Assembly: GCA_034437535.1 (NCBI GenBank) | Contig: DAOTTZ010000025.1 | Location: 1 to 62,604 of the forward strand | Direction of reading: 5' to 3' | Source of the DNA: J038 sp034437535 | Lineage (GTDB): Bacteria; Chloroflexota; Anaerolineae; Aggregatilineales; Phototrophicaceae | DNA: 62,604 bases | Part shown: positions 25,974 through 34,917 of the stretch, in pieces | Layout of the letters: every line of letters starts with the position of its first letter | How positions within the stretch are numbered: position 1 is the stretch's first letter | Translations under genes and position numbers: made by a program | Notes under the pieces: model-generated | Database searches by the model: none | What the model was told of the DNA's origin: nothing | The model's input: only the letters and a program-made list of their open reading frames with translations

Positions 25974-26519
25974 TCAAGCCATTTCTGGCGTGGCATCCAG
26001 GAAGTTGACGATCTCGCGGATCGACAGATGATCTGCCGCGCTCCGCCCGTAATGCGCGGTGTGGATCGTCAGATCCGGGTTGATTAAGAAATCACCGGGG
26101 ATGAGTGCCTGGTCGCCATCCTGTTGGAAGTCGTTGCCATATCCTTTTCGCAACGCGCCGATGACCTTCGGCATGGCAAGCATCGCCTTCATGGTCGAAT
26201 TTTCGATGCCGTACTGGTTATAGATCACGCGGTCAGGATCTGCCACCACCTGGAACGGGGGGCGGTATCGCTCGACAAATCGTTGGATATTTTCCGGTTG
26301 AGATTGAAAGAACGTGACGACTTCCAGCCCTTTGCTGTGCCAGATGGGATAATATTGGATCAGTTGATCGGTACGTAAGTTACACAGTGGGCAGGCGGCG
26401 AAACGATGAAAGGCCAGCAGAAGGGGCTTGCCAGCGAAGTCTTCCAGCGCGATGGGTGCGCCGGTTAGATCCTGGGTAGACCAGCGGGGGGCATCTTGCC
26501 CGACAGATAGAGTCTGCAT
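25974..26519 (-). CDS. Peroxiredoxin-like (AhpC/TSA-type) protein
   Basis: A 181-residue thioredoxin-fold protein. The catalytic region is FAACPLCNLR: a CPxC motif, where classic peroxiredoxins have PxxxTxxC. GQDAPRWSTQDLTG and the VVTFFQSQPENIQRFVE segment fit the AhpC/TSA redoxin family. It likely acts in thiol-dependent redox chemistry, possibly peroxide reduction. GGAG lies about 10 bases before the ATG. Confidence 0.85.
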   Translation of the reverse strand: MQTLSVGQDAPRWSTQDLTGAPIALEDFAGKPLLLAFHRFAACPLCNLRTDQLIQYYPIWHSKGLEVVTFFQSQPENIQRFVERYRPPFQVVADPDRVIYNQYGIENSTMKAMLAMPKVIGALRKGYGNDFQQDGDQALIPGDFLINPDLTIHTAHYGRSAADHLSIREIVNFLDATPEMA

Positions 26520-26629
26520 GTGTATAATGCTCCAAAGTTTACTCTGTTCGTTATGTTATAGACGTATCTGCCGGGGTAGATCTTTCTGCGAAGATGTCAA
26601 ATTTACTTTTAGAATCTGTAAACTGTCGG

Positions 26630-27277
26630 CTAGGAATCGAGCCGGTCATCGAAGCGGGCCAGCGCGTCTTGCAGGCGTTGCTGGCGCAGGCTGTGCGTCA
26701 GGTCGCCGCGTGTGCGCTCCAGCACACTGCGCACGATGTCGGTCTGGCGGCGCAGGCCATGTGTTAAGGCGTCGGGGAAGTCGAAGGTCACCAGTTGGTC
26801 ATAGATGGCGTCCATCCAGCCTAGCAGACGTTCGGCCTCGTCGCTGTGTTCGGCATCCCGGCGCATAATATCCAGCACAAAGCGGCGGAGTTCGGTGGCG
26901 GCTTCGGCCAGCCCACGCAGATAGGTGGAGGCTTCCACCCGGAGTGCAGATGGTTGGGGCAGGTCTTGCTCGCGGATGATGGCATAGGTGCAAAAGGCCT
27001 CGACTACCTCTTTCAGCGCGTCCTGGGTGTAACCGCTATGATACAACTCCGGGTAATCGGCCACTTCGGCTTGCAGGGCTTCGCTCCGGCGGCGGACGTC
27101 GGCCAGTTGCGCGTCGGCCTCGTCCCAATCACGCCGGTGGATGGCCCGGATGGACTGGGCGCACACGCGGATCAACTCGCGGGATTGGCTGATGGCGTTA
27201 TCACGCGCGGCGTTGATCTCGGTCAGCACCTGCCGGATGGAGTCCGCAATGGTATTGAGGGTGTCGTGGCTACTCAT
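26630..27277 (-). CDS. Translin family protein
   Basis: A 215-residue all-helical protein. The helices SRELIRVCAQSIRAIHR, the PELYHSGYTQDALKEVVEA stretch, and the final DFPDALTHGLRRQTDIVRSV plus LERTRGDLT segment match the translin/TRAX family, which binds nucleic acids and in eukaryotes forms the RNA-cleaving C3PO complex. Archaeal and bacterial homologs exist, sometimes mislabelled as haloacid dehalogenases. Its start lies inside the end of the DUF3467 gene (overlap of 8 bases), so both are cotranscribed. Confidence 0.85.
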   Translation of the reverse strand: MSSHDTLNTIADSIRQVLTEINAARDNAISQSRELIRVCAQSIRAIHRRDWDEADAQLADVRRRSEALQAEVADYPELYHSGYTQDALKEVVEAFCTYAIIREQDLPQPSALRVEASTYLRGLAEAATELRRFVLDIMRRDAEHSDEAERLLGWMDAIYDQLVTFDFPDALTHGLRRQTDIVRSVLERTRGDLTHSLRQQRLQDALARFDDRLDS

Positions 27278-27587
27278 CGTCGTCTTCGGGGTCGATCTTC
27301 AAATTGCTAAACAATTGATCGGCCAGGGTGGGCGGCATTTTGATCTCGCCGTATTTTTCTTCGTAGCGTTCGATGTGCTTCTTCAGCGCACCTAAAAATG
27401 CTTTCGCGCCGATAGGCGTCATGATGATGCGTTGTTTGATGCGGGCGCGGGGGTCATTGGGCATGATCTGGGTGAAGTCCATCACGATTTCGCTGGATGT
27501 CTGCCCGACGATTACCGCGTTGGCGTAGGTGGCATCCAGGTTATTGGGTAATTCCACCCGGAGCTTACGGCGTTTATCAGTGGTCAT
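27270..27587 (-). CDS. DUF3467 protein
   Basis: A 105-residue protein. The YANAVIVGQTSSEIVMDF and RIIMTPIGAKAFLGALKKHI segments match the DUF3467 pattern: small bacterial and archaeal proteins of unknown function. Residues 98-105 form an acidic tail (DPEDDDE). It is the first gene of a two-gene operon with translin, whose start overlaps its end by 8 bases. A weak TATAGT on the minus strand lies about 35 bases before the ATG. Confidence 0.85.
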   Translation of the reverse strand: MTTDKRRKLRVELPNNLDATYANAVIVGQTSSEIVMDFTQIMPNDPRARIKQRIIMTPIGAKAFLGALKKHIERYEEKYGEIKMPPTLADQLFSNLKIDPEDDDE

Positions 27588-27722
27588 CGCTTTCGCTTTC
27601 TGTTGATTAATTACGCGACCAGACTATACCCCGCCCAGGTGAGAACCGGATGATATTCTGTGCAGTTGCTTGCTTATGTTATGCTACGATTGAGCAATCA
27701 GCGAGTGATAGGAGTAGGGCAG

Positions 27723-28784
27723 ATGCGGCGGATATGGCGGGCCGGGGCCGGTGTGATGATGCTGGCGATTATGGCGATTATACTTTCTGCGGGCGTAGTT
27801 GGGCCGACTTTGCCCCGCACCAGCCAGGTGAGTTATACTTGGTTGGATTCGATCCGCTTCGGTCATACCGAATTATGGTTGTTGTTGTTTGATCCGGCCC
27901 GCGAGGTCGAATATCGGGTGATGCAACTGCCCGATACAATCGACCAGACCACTTTGCAATGGTCACCAGATGGCCAGGATTTTACCGCCTGGGTGGAAGA
28001 TGCCGAAACCGAACGCTGGCATCTGGCCCTGGTGAGCTTTGACGGCACGATAGATATACTCCCGCTGGATTTGCCGCGTGTGCCGCCGGATTGGCATCTC
28101 ACCTGGAGTCCGGATGGCTCCCGGTTGGCCTTTGCGCTAGAACGTGAGGTGACACTGTATGACCGGGAGACGGATACACTCACCGCGCTGGATGAAGACG
28201 GCCAGGACATCGCCTGGAGTCCGGACGGGGACGCGCTGGCTTTCGTCCGCCCGCGCCTGACGGACGACGCGCAAGACGTCATCATCTACGACCTACCCAC
28301 CGGCCAGATCACGCATACACTGGCGACCGGCTCCACTCAGACGCTCATCGAGCGCACCGCCTTGCGGGCCGAACGCCCCCTCATCGAGTCGCCGGTCTGG
28401 TCACCCGATGGCCGGTATCTGATGGTGCATGCCAGCGTCAACCCGGAGTTCGCCCGCCCGGTGATCTTGCTGTATGAGGTGGCGACCGGCCAGACCAGCA
28501 CCCTGATGCCCGGCCAGAACGGCAATTGGAACGCGGACGGCTCCGCGTTGATTTACGAATCCGGGCGTAGCCCCAACCGGCATAACGGCGTGGTCGTCCG
28601 GCGGGAGATCGCCAGCGGCGAGACGCAACAAATCGCCAGCGGATTCAGGCCGTTGGTCTCCCCGGATGGCCGGTATCTGTGGTTGTTCAGTCCGTTTCGT
28701 ATGTTCGCGCTGGACGGTGAAGAACCGCGCCGGTTGAGCACCGCCGCCTTCCAGGGGCGGGCGTATTGGTCATGGCGTCCCTGA
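27723..28784 (+). CDS. PD40-type beta-propeller protein with N-terminal membrane anchor
   Basis: About 353 residues from the ATG at 27723 (GGAG eight bases upstream; a start at 27660 is possible). One hydrophobic anchor at about 8-30 is followed by a TolB-like propeller with repeated WSPDG units (QWSPDGQDF, TWSPDGSRL, AWSPDGDAL, VWSPDGRYL). Such proteins sit outside the membrane and are thought to bind other proteins. It ends inside the convergent DUF2723 gene, overlapping by 15 bases. Confidence 0.78.
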   Translation: MRRIWRAGAGVMMLAIMAIILSAGVVGPTLPRTSQVSYTWLDSIRFGHTELWLLLFDPAREVEYRVMQLPDTIDQTTLQWSPDGQDFTAWVEDAETERWHLALVSFDGTIDILPLDLPRVPPDWHLTWSPDGSRLAFALEREVTLYDRETDTLTALDEDGQDIAWSPDGDALAFVRPRLTDDAQDVIIYDLPTGQITHTLATGSTQTLIERTALRAERPLIESPVWSPDGRYLMVHASVNPEFARPVILLYEVATGQTSTLMPGQNGNWNADGSALIYESGRSPNRHNGVVVRREIASGETQQIASGFRPLVSPDGRYLWLFSPFRMFALDGEEPRRLSTAAFQGRAYWSWRP

Positions 28785-30728
28785 GTGGACTTCGAACGTG
28801 CCGCCCAGGATGTTGGTGTTGCCGTCGGCATCCTGCAAGGCTTCGAAGCCGCCATCCGGCAGGGCGCGGTAAACGACCAGCGTCCACAGGTACCGGCCCG
28901 GCGGTTGATCGGACGGGATCGGGATTTCGTGGAAGTCGCCCACCACTTCGCCCGGCTCCCAGTGGGTGGTGGCATACAGGCCCATCACCGGGTGCAGGAT
29001 GTCCCGTTGGGTGACCAGTGACCAATCTTCGCGCAAGATCTGCAACGAGACCGAATACTCGTGCGCGAGATCGGCCTGGGCCTGCCAGTACGTCGTCACC
29101 GGGATGTAGCCCCCGGCAGGATGCGTGGTCGGCTCCCCGGTATACCCCATCAGATCCAGCACCCGGTCACCCGCCGGGGTATAGAGTGCCACTTGTGCCG
29201 GGATTATATCTGATGGTGGGGCGGTACGCGGGGAATCCGCCAGGCAGATGAACGCGCCCACGTTGGAAGGGTGCCAGGTCGGGTCTACCGGCAGATGACG
29301 GGCCAGGCATACCGGCTGATCGCCCGTCAGATAATCCTGATAGCGGTCGATGGGATAGACCAGCGTCAGGTCGGGCCGTATCCCTTCCACCTGTTGCATG
29401 TACCATAAGATCGTCACCTGTTCCCAATCTGACGCGACGACGGCCTGCGGGGGTAATTCCGCCATGTGGTCGGCCAATCGCTGGCCGGTATCACCCGCCT
29501 TGAGCGTGCGCCGCCAGATGTCGTCATCATAGGTGAGCGGGATTCCTTGCTGGCTGGTCTGTCGTTGGTCGGGGTAAGCGGCGGCCCATTGGGCCAGCGG
29601 CAACCCCAATACAATCACCAATGCACCCCCGGTCACCAATGATCTGAACCGGCGACTCGTCAGCCAGCCATCGAGCGTGCGCCACATCTGCCACAAGCCG
29701 TAACTAAACAACGGCATCAACGTGACGAACGACGGCAGATAATAGGTGAATTGGCGGTCGTTGCCGCGAAAGTTGGCGGAAAGAAAAGCCTGCAAGCCAT
29801 AACTCACCAGCAGGAAGACCGCCGTCAACGGCTCCACGCGAAGCATCCACACCGCGCCGATAGCCGCGATCAACGGCACCAGCACAGTATAATCCGCCAG
29901 CAGGGTATCAATGTAAATATCAAGCTGGCGGTTGATCTGCGCGGTGTCATCGAAGACCAGGGCTTCCCCGCTGATGACGTGGCGTTCCATCAGGAAGTTA
30001 ACCCAATCCGCCGGGCTGGTGGGTTGCCACAAAAGCGGGGTGGCTTCGTTGGCCCGCAAGAGCGGTAAGACCGTCGGGTAGACGATCAACGCGGGGAGCA
30101 AGACACAGGCCGCGCAGATCAAGGTGCGACGGGGCTTGCGCCATAATTCCGCCCGGAGCCGGAAGACCACCATAATCCCGATGCCGACCGCGAACAGGCC
30201 CAGACTGCGATGATGTAACAGGCCAACCCCGAAGGCCACCGACAGGGCCACCAGCAGACGATCCCCGTGTGGTGTGTCGTATTCCCGCGACCACCACACC
30301 GCCAGGCCGACGATCCACACGGCCAGGAACACGTTGAAGCCGTATTTATCGGCCAGCACCGCTTGCCCCCACACCGTCGCGCCCAGGCCCAGCACCAACC
30401 CGGCGATGATCCCGATGGGCAGGTTACGGTAGATGCGGAAGATCAGCCAGGTGAGTGACGCGCCCCCCGCCGCCGTACAGACCGCCGCCAGCAGGTTGAG
30501 CTTCCAGGCGACGGTGCCGAACGGGATCACCACCGACCATAGCTTGCCCATCAGCACGTAGAGTGGTTGCCCGGTGGGATGCACCAGGGCCAGCAACGGC
30601 CCGGCAAATTGCAATTCGCCGGCATCCCCGCCCACCACGCCAGGCAGGAGCGTCTGCCAATAGAGGGCCAGCAAGACCACGAAGACTCCTGCCGCGCCCC
30701 ATAGCCCCAGAAATGAATTTTTGATCAT
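28770..30728 (-). CDS. DUF2723 membrane protein (GT39/TMEM260-like glycosyltransferase)
   Basis: A 652-residue protein with about ten membrane segments in the first two thirds. The first loop carries DAGELQFAGPLLALVHPTGQ, with the Asp-x-x-Glu acidic pair and the HPTGQPLY turn characteristic of DUF2723, a GT-C-type family related to protein O-mannosyltransferases and human TMEM260. The last 200 residues form a soluble beta-rich extracytoplasmic domain. It probably transfers a sugar from a lipid donor to exported proteins. It overlaps the propeller gene by 15 bases at its 3' end. Confidence 0.85.
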   Translation of the reverse strand: MIKNSFLGLWGAAGVFVVLLALYWQTLLPGVVGGDAGELQFAGPLLALVHPTGQPLYVLMGKLWSVVIPFGTVAWKLNLLAAVCTAAGGASLTWLIFRIYRNLPIGIIAGLVLGLGATVWGQAVLADKYGFNVFLAVWIVGLAVWWSREYDTPHGDRLLVALSVAFGVGLLHHRSLGLFAVGIGIMVVFRLRAELWRKPRRTLICAACVLLPALIVYPTVLPLLRANEATPLLWQPTSPADWVNFLMERHVISGEALVFDDTAQINRQLDIYIDTLLADYTVLVPLIAAIGAVWMLRVEPLTAVFLLVSYGLQAFLSANFRGNDRQFTYYLPSFVTLMPLFSYGLWQMWRTLDGWLTSRRFRSLVTGGALVIVLGLPLAQWAAAYPDQRQTSQQGIPLTYDDDIWRRTLKAGDTGQRLADHMAELPPQAVVASDWEQVTILWYMQQVEGIRPDLTLVYPIDRYQDYLTGDQPVCLARHLPVDPTWHPSNVGAFICLADSPRTAPPSDIIPAQVALYTPAGDRVLDLMGYTGEPTTHPAGGYIPVTTYWQAQADLAHEYSVSLQILREDWSLVTQRDILHPVMGLYATTHWEPGEVVGDFHEIPIPSDQPPGRYLWTLVVYRALPDGGFEALQDADGNTNILGGTFEVHSGTP

Positions 30729-30814
30729 GACATGCTCTATCTATGAAAAGTTGCCCGGTTGATCCAAACTAAATTTACCGCAATTTTACGAGGCAAAAAA
30801 GGATAGGTCTGGTT

Positions 30815-31591
30815 ATGGGCGGTACGCTCTTAAACACATTGACGGTCGCGCTGGGTAGTTTGATCGGTCTGCGAATCGGGGATCGGCTTTCCGCCCGGAT
30901 GCAGGAGTCGGTCATCACCGGGCTGGCATTGGTCACGGTTTTTGTCGGGCTGGATAACGCCGCTCAGACTGGCAATGTCATTATCCCGCTGGTGAGCATC
31001 GTGCTGGGTGTTATCATCGGGGAATTACTCCGGATCGATCATGGGTTGGAACGGCTGGCGGGGTGGCTCCAGCGGCGGGCGGGTGATGCAGAAGCGGAGA
31101 CGCCCGAACAGGCCAGCGCGGATGATGACGACGATCCCCGCGCCCTTTCCCCACGAGAACGCTTTATCACCGGCTTTGTGACGGCCAGCCTGGTCTTTTG
31201 CGTCGGCCCGTTGACGGTGCTTGGTTCCATTCAGGATGGGATGGGGTTAGCCGCTGGCTTCCAGCAATTGGTGATTAAATCCACGTTGGATGGCTTCGCA
31301 TCGATTGCGTTCGCGGCTACGTTCGGGGTGGGGGTGCTGTTCACCACGTTGACGGTGTTCTTCTTCCAGGGGAGCCTGGCCCTGCTGGGGAGTGTGGCCG
31401 GCCAGTTCATGACTGATCCGATGATCGCGGAGATGACCGCTACCGGCGGGATCATCCTGCTAGGGTTAGCTATTGTCATGCTGGATGTGAAAAAGATCCG
31501 GGTGGCGAACTTCTTGCCGGGGTTGGTGATCGCGCCGCTGTTGGTGGCCGTCGCCCAATCCCTGGGTGTGACTCTCTACCCGGCACTATAG
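30815..31591 (+). CDS. DUF554 membrane protein
   Basis: A 258-residue protein with about six hydrophobic segments and one hydrophilic acidic loop (about 85-110). The opening TLLNTLTVALGSLIGL and VGPLTVLGSIQDG match the DUF554 (YdfK-like) family, proposed to be small-molecule transporters. The substrate is unknown. AAGGA lies about 12 bases before the ATG. It is the last GC-rich gene before the restriction-modification island. Confidence 0.82.
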   Translation: MGGTLLNTLTVALGSLIGLRIGDRLSARMQESVITGLALVTVFVGLDNAAQTGNVIIPLVSIVLGVIIGELLRIDHGLERLAGWLQRRAGDAEAETPEQASADDDDDPRALSPRERFITGFVTASLVFCVGPLTVLGSIQDGMGLAAGFQQLVIKSTLDGFASIAFAATFGVGVLFTTLTVFFFQGSLALLGSVAGQFMTDPMIAEMTATGGIILLGLAIVMLDVKKIRVANFLPGLVIAPLLVAVAQSLGVTLYPAL

Positions 31592-31592
31592 C

Positions 31593-31601
31593 TGTTATAA
31601 T
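31593..31601 (+). promoter_or_regulatory. Extended -10 (TGTTATAAT) of the RM operon
   Basis: TGTTATAAT lies 37 bases before the methyltransferase start (TTG at 31639), with an AGGAG eight bases before that start. No -35 is obvious, as is usual for extended -10 promoters. Confidence 0.5.
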
Positions 31602-31638
31602 TGGTAAGGTATTAGGCAAAACAACAGGAGACCCACCA

Positions 31639-32982
31639 TTGGATGTGCCCAAGCAACAAAAGTTGAGCTTTATGTACGATGATGCTGATGTCGGCCTCTA
31701 TTCCGGGCGCGAGATCGGAACATTTAAGGATAGCTTACGTGCGCCGGTGTTCCGTTGGTTCCGGTATCCAGCCGGATACTCCTATAAGTTCGTACTAGAG
31801 TCATTTGATATATTTGATGTTCAACCCGGTGATTGGGTGTACGATCCTTTTTCTGGCACAGGTACGACACTGCTATGCGCCAAACAGCGTGAGATCAATG
31901 GCTACGGTGTTGAGGCACACTCCTTTGTTCACTGGGTCGCCAGTGTCAAATTAAACTGGGATTTCGACTATCAAACACTCCTGCACTATGCTAATGACAC
32001 GGTGCGTAACCTCAAAGACTACTTAGCGGCCGAACGCATGCATGTTGATGTCGATGGCGTTTTCCCTAGCCTGATTTACAGATGCTACCATCCGGATGAT
32101 CTGCGAACCTTATACTTGATCCGCCGCTTCATCGAATTACAAGCTGACCCTGTACCCCAAATTAATCTATTGAAATTGGCTTTGACCGATACGCTACGTG
32201 GGGCGGCAGTTGCCGGTACAGGCTGGCCCTATATTTCGCCTAAAGATAATCCAGAAGACTATGATCCTAAACAGGCTTTCGAGGTCTTTACCCGCACGTT
32301 GTGGCAAATGGTTGAAGACCTTCAGCATTTCATCGGTAAAGGCGAGGCTGGCACAATCATTAATCAACTGGGTGATGCGCGTGTTCAACAACCACTGGCT
32401 GATGCCCAATGTAAGATAGCAGTCACCTCCCCACCATATCTCAACAATTACGATTATGCGGATCGAACGCGGTTGGAGACCTATTTTTGGGGCATTACCC
32501 ACTCCTGGGCAGAAATTACTGAAAAGTATCGGGATAAGCTCATGGTGGCGGCTACTACACAGATCCGGCGGGGTCAATTTGATGTTGAAACCGTTCTATC
32601 ATATGAACTCAAAGCTATAAACCCGGTTGTTCATCATCAACTTCAACAAATCATAAATCAACTATCTCAGCGGCGTCTGAAGAAAAGTGGCAAAAAAGAT
32701 TATGATCTGATGGCAGGATTATACTTTAACGATATGCTCAAAGTGCTCAAAGAGACCTATCGCATATTGCAAAGTGGCGGTCACTTCTGTCTTGTGCTTG
32801 GAGACTCTGCACCTTATGGTGTTCATATTCCTACCGATAAACTCATTGGTGACCTTGCACTTTCTATCGGATTTTCAGAATATCAATATCATCATTTGCG
32901 TACACGCGGCAAGAAGTGGAAAGCTAATCCTCAACGCCACAAAGTCCCACTACGTGAAGGCATTGTAATATTAAGAAAGTAA
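31639..32982 (+). CDS. Site-specific DNA methyltransferase (RM system)
   Basis: A 447-residue methyltransferase. The S-adenosylmethionine motif is DPFSGTGTT at residues 69-77. The catalytic motif is TSPPY at 263-267, with motif I before motif IV and nearly 190 residues between. The SPPY form is common in N4-cytosine methyltransferases but also occurs in N6-adenine ones, so the modified base is open. It starts at TTG with AGGAG eight bases upstream. The endonuclease gene follows 6 bases after its stop. Base composition is much more AT-rich than the neighbours, indicating horizontal acquisition. Confidence 0.85.
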   Translation: MDVPKQQKLSFMYDDADVGLYSGREIGTFKDSLRAPVFRWFRYPAGYSYKFVLESFDIFDVQPGDWVYDPFSGTGTTLLCAKQREINGYGVEAHSFVHWVASVKLNWDFDYQTLLHYANDTVRNLKDYLAAERMHVDVDGVFPSLIYRCYHPDDLRTLYLIRRFIELQADPVPQINLLKLALTDTLRGAAVAGTGWPYISPKDNPEDYDPKQAFEVFTRTLWQMVEDLQHFIGKGEAGTIINQLGDARVQQPLADAQCKIAVTSPPYLNNYDYADRTRLETYFWGITHSWAEITEKYRDKLMVAATTQIRRGQFDVETVLSYELKAINPVVHHQLQQIINQLSQRRLKKSGKKDYDLMAGLYFNDMLKVLKETYRILQSGGHFCLVLGDSAPYGVHIPTDKLIGDLALSIGFSEYQYHHLRTRGKKWKANPQRHKVPLREGIVILRK

Positions 32983-32988
32983 TGCCAG

Positions 32989-33894
32989 ATGACAGATGAA
33001 AATAAAACACCTCAAGAAATCGAAGCAGATTGTGTGCAAGACGCCAACCCTGCTACGAAAGTTGGTCAGCTTATTGGGAATGCCTTCGAAGCGGTTGTCA
33101 TTGATACAATCCGCCAGTACCTCAATGTGAAGCACCCTGGCTTTGAATTACAAAAGCCGGATGAAGGTAAAAAGTCAGTTCAATTATCGATGCTTGGTGG
33201 TTTATCCAGACAGATGGATAATGTTATTGTAGCGAAGTCAAGTGAAGATCCGATTGCGCTTCTAGAGACCAAATGGCTGAAAGATGCACGTCATCATAAT
33301 GATAAGGGTGCGTGGATCTTACAACTTCGAGAGGTACGCAAAAACTATGCGACTATTCGCGGGTCCGTTGCCATCTTAGCCGGTTATTGGACATCTGGTG
33401 TTGGTGTTATGTTGATGAACGAAGGTGGGGTTCGTATGATTCTCACTGCCACCGATGAACAAGTTTATTCCACCCTACAGCCAGAAGTTGACGCTTATCT
33501 AGGTGAGAACAGTTTTCAGCTTGATCCCTCTCAGATGCGGAAACGCTATATACGTCCAGTAGATTTGCGGCGTGTGTTATGCTATTTACAGGCACGAGGT
33601 AAGCTCCAGCAGATTGCAAGTAATTGGTTACAGTTTCCGCTGGTAGCTCATGCCGATATGATCGGTTTAGATGTTATTTACCAGACCTTAGATGCTCTTT
33701 TAGCCCCTTTGCCGCATAATCCCCAGATTGAGAAATTTGAGATCAGTTTACAAATTAACACTGGGAATACTGTTTACGAAGAGTTTGAAGATTTTGAGGA
33801 AATGCGCGAATTCATTGAACGATTGTACAAGAACCCGAATGAAATTCTAAACCGCATCAAGCCTCGAAAATACAATGATGATAATCCAGATTGA
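32989..33894 (+). CDS. Putative PD-(D/E)xK restriction endonuclease
   Basis: A 301-residue protein with no obvious close family by eye. The segment RQMDNVIVAKSSEDPIALLE followed by TKWLKD contains Asp77 and Glu93-Thr-Lys95, a PD-(D/E)xK nuclease core (D ... ExK). It is the second gene of an operon, 6 bases after the methyltransferase, so it is probably the cognate restriction enzyme. Codon use is AT-rich like its partner. The C-terminus is hydrophilic. Assigned from gene context plus the catalytic triad; target sequence unknown. Confidence 0.72.
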   Translation: MTDENKTPQEIEADCVQDANPATKVGQLIGNAFEAVVIDTIRQYLNVKHPGFELQKPDEGKKSVQLSMLGGLSRQMDNVIVAKSSEDPIALLETKWLKDARHHNDKGAWILQLREVRKNYATIRGSVAILAGYWTSGVGVMLMNEGGVRMILTATDEQVYSTLQPEVDAYLGENSFQLDPSQMRKRYIRPVDLRRVLCYLQARGKLQQIASNWLQFPLVAHADMIGLDVIYQTLDALLAPLPHNPQIEKFEISLQINTGNTVYEEFEDFEEMREFIERLYKNPNEILNRIKPRKYNDDNPD

Positions 33895-33904
33895 GAGTTA
33901 AATT

Positions 33905-34912
33905 ATGAACATAGCGATTGTTGGATTCGGAAACGTCGGGCGCGGGCTGGCCCAGATCTTGCTGGAAAAAGACGAGTACCTGCGCACGCGCTACGGCTTC
34001 GCGCCGCGTGTGGTCGCCGTCAGCACGCGCATACATGGCACACTCTACGACCCAAAGGGCCTCAACCTGCGGCAAGCCCTGGATGACCAACTGAGCGTCT
34101 ACCCGGCGTCACATTCGCTATCCCGCGCCTGGAAGCCCAACAGTCTGGCGGCTACCAGTGTGGCCGATGTCATCGTGGAAGCCACCCCGACCGACCTGGA
34201 AACCGGCGGCGATGCGTTAGAGATCTGCCGTATTGCCTTGAAATCCAGCAAGCATGTGGTCACGGTGAACAAAGGTCCCATCGCGCTGGCTTACCCTGAA
34301 TTGCGTGATCTGGCGTCTACTAATCACTCCATGATGCTGTTCGAAGGCACGGTGATGGCGGGCACCCCGGCCCTACGCATGGCAGAGCATGACCTGGCCG
34401 GCAGTCGCATCCAGGCGGTGCGCGGCGTGCTGAACGGCACCACCAATTACATCCTGACGCAGATGGAAACCGGCATGAGTTATGATGATGCGCTGGCCCA
34501 GGCCCAGGAACTTGGCTATGCGGAAAGCGACCCGGCAGGGGATGTAGATGGCTGGGACGCGGCGGCTAAGGTCATGATCTTATGTGCGACGGTCTTCGGC
34601 CAACCGCGCACGCTGGACGAAATCGACGTGACCGGCATTTCCGGCATCTCGGCGGACGACATCGCCCAGGCCGCAGAGGCCGGTGAACGGTGGAAGCTCA
34701 TCGCGCAAGCCTCCGCAGAGGGCGGCTCGGTGCGCCCGGTGCGCCTGCCTGTCAGTGATCCGCTGGCGAGTGTAAGCGGCGCGGCCAACGCGATTACCTA
34801 TGAGACCGACATGCTCGGCCCGGTGACGCTGACTGGCCCTGGTGCTGGCCCGCGTGCGACCGGCTTCGCCCTGCTGGCCGATCTGCTGACCATCCACCGC
34901 ATGTGGATCTAG
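33905..34912 (+). CDS. hom: Homoserine dehydrogenase
   Basis: A 335-residue NAD(P)-dependent enzyme. The nucleotide-binding start is VGFGNVGRGLAQILL; the family motif GVLNGTTNYILTQM and the YAESDPAGDVDGWDAAAK signature confirm homoserine dehydrogenase, which makes homoserine from aspartate semialdehyde for threonine and methionine. There is no C-terminal ACT domain, so threonine feedback through it is unlikely. Only 10 bases separate it from the restriction gene upstream, and base composition rises abruptly at its start. Confidence 0.93.
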   Translation: MNIAIVGFGNVGRGLAQILLEKDEYLRTRYGFAPRVVAVSTRIHGTLYDPKGLNLRQALDDQLSVYPASHSLSRAWKPNSLAATSVADVIVEATPTDLETGGDALEICRIALKSSKHVVTVNKGPIALAYPELRDLASTNHSMMLFEGTVMAGTPALRMAEHDLAGSRIQAVRGVLNGTTNYILTQMETGMSYDDALAQAQELGYAESDPAGDVDGWDAAAKVMILCATVFGQPRTLDEIDVTGISGISADDIAQAAEAGERWKLIAQASAEGGSVRPVRLPVSDPLASVSGAANAITYETDMLGPVTLTGPGAGPRATGFALLADLLTIHRMWI

Positions 34913-34917
34913 CCGCT

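Noticed and set aside
34903..34917. GTG at 34903 as the folC start
   Set aside because: It is possible but would overlap hom by 10 bases and lacks a Shine-Dalgarno; ATG at 34918 is equally placed and simpler.
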